Origin: Arthrobacter_H sp030452125
GTDB lineage: Bacteria > Actinomycetota > Actinomycetes > Actinomycetales > Micrococcaceae
Reading direction: 5' to 3' (one strand)
NCBI GenBank assembly: GCA_052379645.1
Contig: JBQSYU010000002.1
Length of the DNA stretch: 64,000 nt
Of the stretch, positions 59,380 to 64,000 are shown piece after piece. Positions within the stretch are counted from its first letter, which is position 1; every line of letters begins with the position of its first letter. Under the pieces are notes generated by a model that ran no database searches, was not told the origin of the DNA, and worked only from the letters and a program-made list of their open reading frames with translations. A program made the position numbers and the translations under genes.

Positions 59380-60403
59380 AGCAACGATCCAGAACGGTAC
59401 GCCCGGGAGGGCGGCCGCCCCGTTGATGGAAATGCAGGGGATCAAACAGCACTATCCGGTACACCGCCATCTCCCGATCGGACCACAGAAGGTGGTCAAG
59501 GCCCTGGACGGGGTGGACCTGGACGTGCGTCCCGGGGAAACCATGGGCGTCATCGGGGAGTCGGGCTGTGGAAAATCAACGTTGGCCCGGGTCATGTCGG
59601 GTCTGGAAAAGCCGACCGAAGGGCGGGTGCTTTTCCGGGGGCAGGACATCAATGAGCTCAAAGGGGCGGAAAAGCGCGAGATGCGTCGGAACATCCAGCT
59701 GATCTTCCAGGATCCGTTCTCCTCGCTCAACCCGCGCATGACCGTTGAAGAGCTGGTCGGTGAGCCCTTCGCGATCCATTCCGAAATCGAGCCCCGGGCC
59801 GGGCGACGGAACAAGATCCGCGAACTCCTGGAGCTGGTCGGTTTGAACCCCGACCATGCGGACCGATACCCGCATAACTTCTCCGGAGGCCAGCAACAAC
59901 GCATCGGGATTGCGCGGGGAATCGCGCTGAACCCCAAGATGCTCATCTGCGATGAACCGGTCTCGGCACTGGACGTCTCCGTCCGGGCCCAGATCGTGAA
60001 CCTGCTCGACACGCTGCAAAAAGAGTTGGGCCTGAGCTACCTTTTCATCGCCCACGACCTGCAGATCGTCCGACACATCTCCGACCGGGTCGCCACCATG
60101 TACCTGGGCAAGGTCGTGGAACTGGGCCGCTACGACGAAGTCTACGACCGCACGGGCCACCCGTATACCCAGGCGCTACTCTCCGCGGCGCCGGAATTGC
60201 GCAAAAACGACGGTGCCGACCGCGAACGCATCGTGCTCCAGGGTGACCCGCCCTCGCCCATCGACCCGCCGTCGGGGTGTCGGTTCCATACGCGGTGTCC
60301 GCTGGCCCAGGCGATGTGTGTCGACCAGGAACCCGAGCCCGTCGAAATTTCCGGAACCCATGCCGCCCGATGCCATTTCGCCGACACAGTGTCGGCGCAG
60401 TGA
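59366..60403 (+). CDS. ABC importer ATP-binding protein 2 (DppF/OppF-like)
   Basis: The 345-residue ATPase has Walker A GESGCGKSTLA with K70, signature FSGGQQQRIGIARGI, Walker B LICDEPVSALD, and the C-terminal CRFHTRCPLAQAMC region. The opening IKQHYPVHRHLPIGPQKVVK is typical of OppF. Together with ATPase 1, two permeases and the lipoprotein it completes the importer. It is followed by 56 bases and the dehydrogenase gene. Confidence 0.94.
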   Translation: MSLPEATIQNGTPGRAAAPLMEMQGIKQHYPVHRHLPIGPQKVVKALDGVDLDVRPGETMGVIGESGCGKSTLARVMSGLEKPTEGRVLFRGQDINELKGAEKREMRRNIQLIFQDPFSSLNPRMTVEELVGEPFAIHSEIEPRAGRRNKIRELLELVGLNPDHADRYPHNFSGGQQQRIGIARGIALNPKMLICDEPVSALDVSVRAQIVNLLDTLQKELGLSYLFIAHDLQIVRHISDRVATMYLGKVVELGRYDEVYDRTGHPYTQALLSAAPELRKNDGADRERIVLQGDPPSPIDPPSGCRFHTRCPLAQAMCVDQEPEPVEISGTHAARCHFADTVSAQ

Positions 60404-60459
60404 AGGCAACCGGCGGCACCTGCGGCGACATTTTCATCAATAATTAAGGAGTTAGATTC

Positions 60460-61653
60460 GTGGATCTCAAAGTAGGAGTGGTCGGTTTCGGCCTGCGCTC
60501 GGGACTGTTCCGGCAGGCGCACCGCCCCGGTGAAGGGTCGGTCGTCACCATGGTGTGCGATACCAGCGAACGCGGCCGCGCAGATGCGGCAGCCAAACTG
60601 CCCGAAGCCACCGTCACCGCGGACCTCGATGATCTGTTGACGGCCGGACTGGACGCCGTTTTGGTACTGACCCCGGACAACCAGCATGCCGCCGTGGCTA
60701 CGCGCACCCTGGAGGCAGGCATCGCCACGTTCTGCGAGAAGCCGTTGGACGTCACGCTCGAGGCCGTGGATTCCCTCCTCGACACTGCTTTCCGGACCGG
60801 GACCAAGCTCTACGTCGGACACAACATGCGCCATATGCCGGTGATCCGCCAGATGCGCGAGATCATCCAGGCGGGAACGATCGGGGAAGTCAAGGCCGTC
60901 TGGTGCCGTCATTTCGTGGGGAACGGCGGTGACTACTACTTCAAGGACTGGCATGCCGCGCGGGCGAACAGCACCGGTCTGCTGCTGCAGAAGGGCGCCC
61001 ACGACATCGACGTCATCCACTGGCTGGCCGATGCCTACACGGAACGCGTATCGGCCGTCGGCACCCTGGCGGTCTACGGCGATGTGACGTCACGGCGGGA
61101 TAATTCCGACCGGCGCATGGGCGACTGGTTCTCGCTGGAGAACTGGCCGCCGTCCGCGCAGCAGGACCTCAACCCGGTCATCGACGTGGAGGATGTTTCG
61201 ATGATGAACATGGTGCTGGAGAACGGCATCCTGGCGTCCTACCAGCAGTGCCATTTCACCCCCGACTACTGGCGGAACTACACGGTGATCGGTACGCGCG
61301 GTCGATTGGAGAACTTCGGGGACCATGCGGGGGACCGGATCAAGGTGTGGACCAGCAGGACCCAGGACGGCTACGTGGAGGCCGACCAGGAGGTGGTCAT
61401 CGCCGACGCCGATGGTGGGCATGGCGGGGCCGACCCGTTGCTGATCGGCGAGTTCCTGCGTTTTGCCACCGAGGGCGGCCCGACGGAGACCTCGCCGGTC
61501 GCCGCCCGGGCTGCCGTCGCGGCCGGGGTCCTGGCGACGGAGTCGTTGCGCGGGGACGGGGCGGCACGGGAGGTCCCGCCACTGGACGAAGGCTTGCTGC
61601 GGTATTTCGCGGCCAACCAAGAGCGGGAAACGGCGGATAAGTTCGCCCTGTGA
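60460..61653 (+). CDS. Gfo/Idh/MocA family oxidoreductase
   Basis: The 397-residue NAD(P)-dependent dehydrogenase has an N-terminal Rossmann motif VVGFGLRSGLFRQAH and the family EKP motif in FCEKPLDVT. GHNMRHMPVIRQMREI and KGAHDIDVIHWLADAY hold the catalytic region, followed by a beta-sheet C-terminal domain. Members act on sugars, inositols or amino-sugars. Its place at the end of the importer operon suggests it processes the imported compound. It starts at GTG with AAGGAG ten bases upstream. Confidence 0.9.
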   Translation: MDLKVGVVGFGLRSGLFRQAHRPGEGSVVTMVCDTSERGRADAAAKLPEATVTADLDDLLTAGLDAVLVLTPDNQHAAVATRTLEAGIATFCEKPLDVTLEAVDSLLDTAFRTGTKLYVGHNMRHMPVIRQMREIIQAGTIGEVKAVWCRHFVGNGGDYYFKDWHAARANSTGLLLQKGAHDIDVIHWLADAYTERVSAVGTLAVYGDVTSRRDNSDRRMGDWFSLENWPPSAQQDLNPVIDVEDVSMMNMVLENGILASYQQCHFTPDYWRNYTVIGTRGRLENFGDHAGDRIKVWTSRTQDGYVEADQEVVIADADGGHGGADPLLIGEFLRFATEGGPTETSPVAARAAVAAGVLATESLRGDGAAREVPPLDEGLLRYFAANQERETADKFAL

Positions 61654-61671
61654 AGTAGCCCGCATCTGTCC

Positions 61672-61677
61672 TAGGCT
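61672..61677 (+). promoter_or_regulatory. -10 element (TAGGCT) of DJ-1/PfpI gene
   Basis: TAGGCT lies 26 bases before the ATG at 61704. AAGGAG at 61692-61697 supplies a ribosome-binding site, so this is a leadered message. Confidence 0.5.
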
Positions 61678-61703
61678 GGAAAACCGGACGAAAGGAGCAC
61701 GAC

Positions 61704-62483
61704 ATGAAGAAGATCCTCATGGTCCTGACCAGCGTTTCCGAACTCGGCGATACGGGTGAAAAAACCGGATACAACGTCGCCGAAGCAGCGCATCCGTGGA
61801 AGGTGTTCGCCGATTCCGGTCATATCGTGGACTTCGCGTCCATCCAGGGCGGGCACCCTCCGCAGGACGTGGTCGACAAGGAGGACCCCATCCAGGTGGC
61901 CTTCACCGAAAGCGAGACCACGCGGGCCGGGCTCTACAACACGGCCCGGGTCTCGGTGGTCGATCCCGAGCAGTACGACGGCGTCTATCTGGTGGGCGGC
62001 CACGGCACCATGTGGGACTTCCCGGACAGCGAGGGCCTGCAGCAGCTGGTGGCCGGTGTCTATGATGCCGGCGGCGTCGTCGGGGCCGTCTGCCACGGAC
62101 CGGCCGGACTGGTGAACGTCGAATTGGCCGATGGTTTCCGTCTGGTCTCCGGACGCAAGGTGGCGGCTTTCACCAACGAGGAGGAAGTCGCTGCCGGCAA
62201 GGACAAGATCATCCCGTTCTTCCTTGCCGACCGGCTCGAGGAGCAAGGGGCGACCCACGTCCAGGCCGACGTCTTCGAGGAGAAGGTGGTCGTCGATGAC
62301 CGGCTGGTGACCGGGCAGAACCCGGCCTCGGCCGGCGGGGTGGCCAAGGAGATGGAAAAGCTCCTGGCCAATGTCATCCATCAGGAGAAGGCGGAGGAGG
62401 AATTCGAGGCCCACGCCCTGCGCGAAGCCAAGGACGCGGAGAAGGCCGCCGAGAAGGCCGCTGCGGAGGAAGCCGGGCACTGA
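61704..62483 (+). CDS. DJ-1/PfpI superfamily protein (Hsp31-like class I glutamine amidotransferase fold)
   Basis: Of 259 residues, the DJ-1/PfpI domain covers about 1-225, with the nucleophile elbow AVCHGPAG (C130, H131) and the Hsp31-type opening TGEKTGYNVAEAAHPWKVF. KIIPFFLADRLEEQGA and a late RLVTGQNPASAGG are also typical. Members act as glyoxalases, chaperones or deglycases, mostly in stress. An unusual alanine/glutamate/lysine-rich helical tail (about 227-259, EFEAHALREAKDAEKAAEKA) could be a coiled coil. Cytosolic. Confidence 0.88.
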   Translation: MKKILMVLTSVSELGDTGEKTGYNVAEAAHPWKVFADSGHIVDFASIQGGHPPQDVVDKEDPIQVAFTESETTRAGLYNTARVSVVDPEQYDGVYLVGGHGTMWDFPDSEGLQQLVAGVYDAGGVVGAVCHGPAGLVNVELADGFRLVSGRKVAAFTNEEEVAAGKDKIIPFFLADRLEEQGATHVQADVFEEKVVVDDRLVTGQNPASAGGVAKEMEKLLANVIHQEKAEEEFEAHALREAKDAEKAAEKAAAEEAGH

Positions 62484-62557
62484 CACGTAGAGCTGACCGG
62501 AACACGGGGGACGGGCTGTCTGGAGGGCTCTCGGTCCCGTGACCATCCGATATGGGT

Positions 62558-62595
62558 CGATGGCCCCCCCGCACCCGTCGGCGTGGGGGCCATCG
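62558..62595. terminator. Bidirectional hairpin between DJ-1 gene and small membrane gene
   Basis: 11-bp arms (62558-62568 and 62585-62595) are extended by a partly paired loop. It sits between convergent genes ending at 62483 and 62614. Confidence 0.65.
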
Positions 62596-62613
62596 CCGGC
62601 TCTGCCGGCTACC

Positions 62614-62811
62614 TCACTTCCGTGGGGGAGGGCGCAAGAGAATGACGGCTGTTCCCAGGATCGTGGTCAGGACCGCCAGTGCGGAGGTGAGCCAGACCTG
62701 GTACGGCTCGTGCGTGCCGAATAGCGGGGGAATCGTCAAGATGAGGACCGCCGCAGCCACGGCGAATGCAAGGATGGCTCCTGGGAACAACCAGGTGGGT
62801 TCATGGCTCAG
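62614..62811 (-). CDS. 65-residue two-helix membrane protein, probable CTG start
   Basis: The frame closes with a stop at 62614-62616 and encodes two clean hydrophobic helices (PGAILAFAVAAAVLILTIP and VWLTSALAVLTTILGTAVIL) joined by LFGTHEPYQ, ending in RPPPRK. An in-frame stop lies six codons upstream of the start. The only start positioned for the AAGGAG at 62817-62822 (five-base spacer) is CTG at 62811; a TTG seven codons on lacks a ribosome-binding site. Family unknown. The gene is real by hydrophobicity, ribosome-binding site and terminator position, but there is no homology evidence. Confidence 0.6.
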   Translation of the reverse strand: MSHEPTWLFPGAILAFAVAAAVLILTIPPLFGTHEPYQVWLTSALAVLTTILGTAVILLRPPPRK

Positions 62812-63025
62812 GGCGGCTCCTTGGAATCAGCTGGGAATGCCCATGATGCCCAGCATGGATTTGAGACAGGGACCAGGGTCTCGACGTCAGGTGGACCCTA
62901 CCATGGCCGCAGGCCGTGGCCCTTGGGCTCGGAGCATGTGCGGAGGCCAGGCAGCAAATCCCGAGGAGGCAGCCGCCCTCCTCGGCAGTACGAACCGGGA
63001 GGCCGGGCGGGAGTGCCTTCGGCAA

Positions 63026-63946
63026 TCAATGATCGTGGGTCTCCGCGGCGCGTTCGGCCATGGTCTCCCTCAGGGCGTCGGCGACCCGCCGTACCGAGAG
63101 CCGGCGCAACGACTCGGGACGGGCCAGCAGGTCGATGCGGCGCCGGTTGGCGATGCCCTCCAGTGGCAGCAGCACCACTCCCTGACCTACCGAGGCGCCT
63201 GCCGTGTAACGGGGGATGACCCCCAGGACGTTTCCGGTACCGACCAGCTCCGCGACGGTGGCGTAGTCGTTGATCCGGTGGACTATTTCGGGGGCACCGC
63301 CGGAGACGGCGGCAATGGCCCCCAGGATGTCCGCGGGGGAGTACCCCTCGCGGCTGACCGCCCATCGCTCACCCCTCAGGTCGGCGGGGGTCACGCTCCG
63401 GTGTCCGGCCAGCCGGTGTCCGGTGGGTACGGCGATGTCCAGCGGCTCGTGGGCCAGGGGCACCACGGAGACTTGTTGTCCGGGCCAGGGTGGGGTGTGG
63501 TCCATCCGGTGGGCCAGGACCAGATCATAGCGGGACGTCAGAGCCGGGAAATCGTCCTGGGCGACGTCCTCGTCGGAGAAGAGCAATTGCGGCCCCTGGG
63601 CCGCCTTCAACCGGGCCAACAGCGGCGCGAACAGGGACTGTCCGACCGAGTGGAAGCCGGCGAGGGTGACGGGGGCGGCGGCGTCGTTCTGGTAGTTTCC
63701 GATCGCCGCCCGGGCCTCGGCCATCGAGGAGATGACGGCGGCACCGGCGTTGGCGAGGATCCGGCCGGCCTCCGTGAGCACCAGGGTCCTGCCCTCCTTG
63801 CGGGTCAACGGGACGTCGACACCGCGTTGAAGCAGGGCCAATTGCTGGGACACCGCGGAGGGGGTCACGAACATCGAGGCGGCGACGGCCCGGACGCTGC
63901 CGAGGTCACCGAGTTCGCGGAGGATCTGCAACTGATGGACTTCCAT
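63026..63946 (-). CDS. LysR family transcriptional regulator
   Basis: The 306-residue regulator has an N-terminal helix-turn-helix (about 1-60: LGSVRAVAASMFVTPSAVSQ then QLALLQRGVDVPL) and an effector-binding domain (about 88-300) with two alpha/beta halves. Like most LysR proteins it probably regulates a divergent neighbour, which would lie right of the window. The small membrane gene downstream is separated by 214 bases with no other feature. The effector is unknown. Leaderless start at ATG 63946. Confidence 0.9.
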   Translation of the reverse strand: MEVHQLQILRELGDLGSVRAVAASMFVTPSAVSQQLALLQRGVDVPLTRKEGRTLVLTEAGRILANAGAAVISSMAEARAAIGNYQNDAAAPVTLAGFHSVGQSLFAPLLARLKAAQGPQLLFSDEDVAQDDFPALTSRYDLVLAHRMDHTPPWPGQQVSVVPLAHEPLDIAVPTGHRLAGHRSVTPADLRGERWAVSREGYSPADILGAIAAVSGGAPEIVHRINDYATVAELVGTGNVLGVIPRYTAGASVGQGVVLLPLEGIANRRRIDLLARPESLRRLSVRRVADALRETMAERAAETHDH

Positions 63947-63952
63947 TAGTCC

Positions 63953-63958
63953 ATCCTA
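63953..63958 (-). promoter_or_regulatory. -10 element (TAGGAT) of LysR gene, leaderless
   Basis: TAGGAT on the minus strand ends six bases before the ATG at 63944-63946. The AT-richer sequence to its right (63959-64000) is the likely control region shared with a divergent gene outside the window. Confidence 0.55.
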
Positions 63959-64000
63959 AATCGTCGCTTCAGATAATGTCGTATGTTCTTAACCGTTGAA

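Noticed and set aside
62812..63025. Possible extra small gene between the small membrane gene and lysR
   Set aside because: The frames here are Pro/Arg/His-rich with no ribosome-binding site, hydrophobic segment or domain; it is more likely untranslated sequence.
1..64000. CRISPR arrays, tRNA/rRNA genes, insertion sequences, prophage or secretion-system genes
   Set aside because: I looked for regularly spaced repeats, TTCGA-type T-loops with acceptor pairing, and transposase or integrase motifs and saw none. A tRNA scan would be more sensitive than reading by eye.

Overview
The window is high-GC, densely coded DNA from an actinobacterium, most likely of the order Micrococcales and close to Micrococcaceae. 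I infer this from the gene content: an acyl-CoA carboxylase with a small epsilon subunit, GatCAB, an NAD-dependent DNA ligase with an extended middle region, a Maf/AccE/AccD/BirA neighbourhood, many GTG starts and many leaderless promoters. I see no rRNA, tRNA, CRISPR array, insertion sequence or phage gene. No stretch longer than 300 bases lacks a gene. Both ends of the window cut through continuing chromosome.

1-5.5 kb: a minus-strand nucleoside-catabolism operon (purine nucleoside phosphorylase, phosphosugar mutase, deoxyribose-phosphate aldolase, small membrane protein). It is divergent from a flavoprotein disulfide reductase that lacks its redox cysteines. 5.6-10.8 kb: an MHS-type transporter, the biotinylated acyl-CoA carboxylase alpha chain, a coupled membrane protein/winged-helix pair, and maf. 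10.8-18.7 kb: a TetR/MMPL efflux pair, a dicarboxylate or amino-acid symporter, a PadR/HAAS pair and a DUF885 hydrolase. 18.7-24.6 kb: accE-accD (minus), divergent from an SDR gene, birA, a PH-domain membrane protein and an adenylate cyclase. The accA and accD promoter regions carry the same palindrome, TGTAG-N5-CTACA, about 100 bp upstream of each start.

24.7-41.8 kb: a nine-gene, nearly gap-free plus-strand cluster. It encodes a 2039-residue membrane-anchored Ig-like/FN3 protein, a MoxR ATPase, a DUF58 protein, a transglutaminase-like membrane protein, an RDD-FHA protein, a PP2C phosphatase, a zinc-ribbon/FHA protein, a transmembrane Ser/Thr kinase and a small FHA-like regulator. The gene set resembles the PFNA cluster of bifidobacteria, whose function is poorly known. 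It looks like a surface-to-cytoplasm phosphosignalling device. Its transglutaminase domain has lost two of the three catalytic-triad residues, and its kinase carries an extracellular FN3-like tail that may relate to the FN3 array of the giant protein. This is the most interesting system in the window.

41.9-53.3 kb: mostly housekeeping genes (LD-carboxypeptidase, CPBP protease, ligA, an inositol-monophosphatase-family enzyme, a GNAT, gatCAB, a phosphotransferase) plus one MFS gene interrupted by a frameshift in a run of four G. 53.3-61.7 kb: a ROK repressor and a complete family-5 ABC importer (lipoprotein, two permeases, two ATPases) with a Gfo/Idh/MocA dehydrogenase. A clear TTGACA promoter overlaps an ATTTAT-N8-ATAAAT operator in front of it. 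61.7-64 kb: a DJ-1/PfpI protein, a tiny two-helix membrane protein probably starting at CTG, and a LysR regulator.

At least eleven genes have a TANNNT element ending 6-7 bases before the start codon, which predicts leaderless transcripts.
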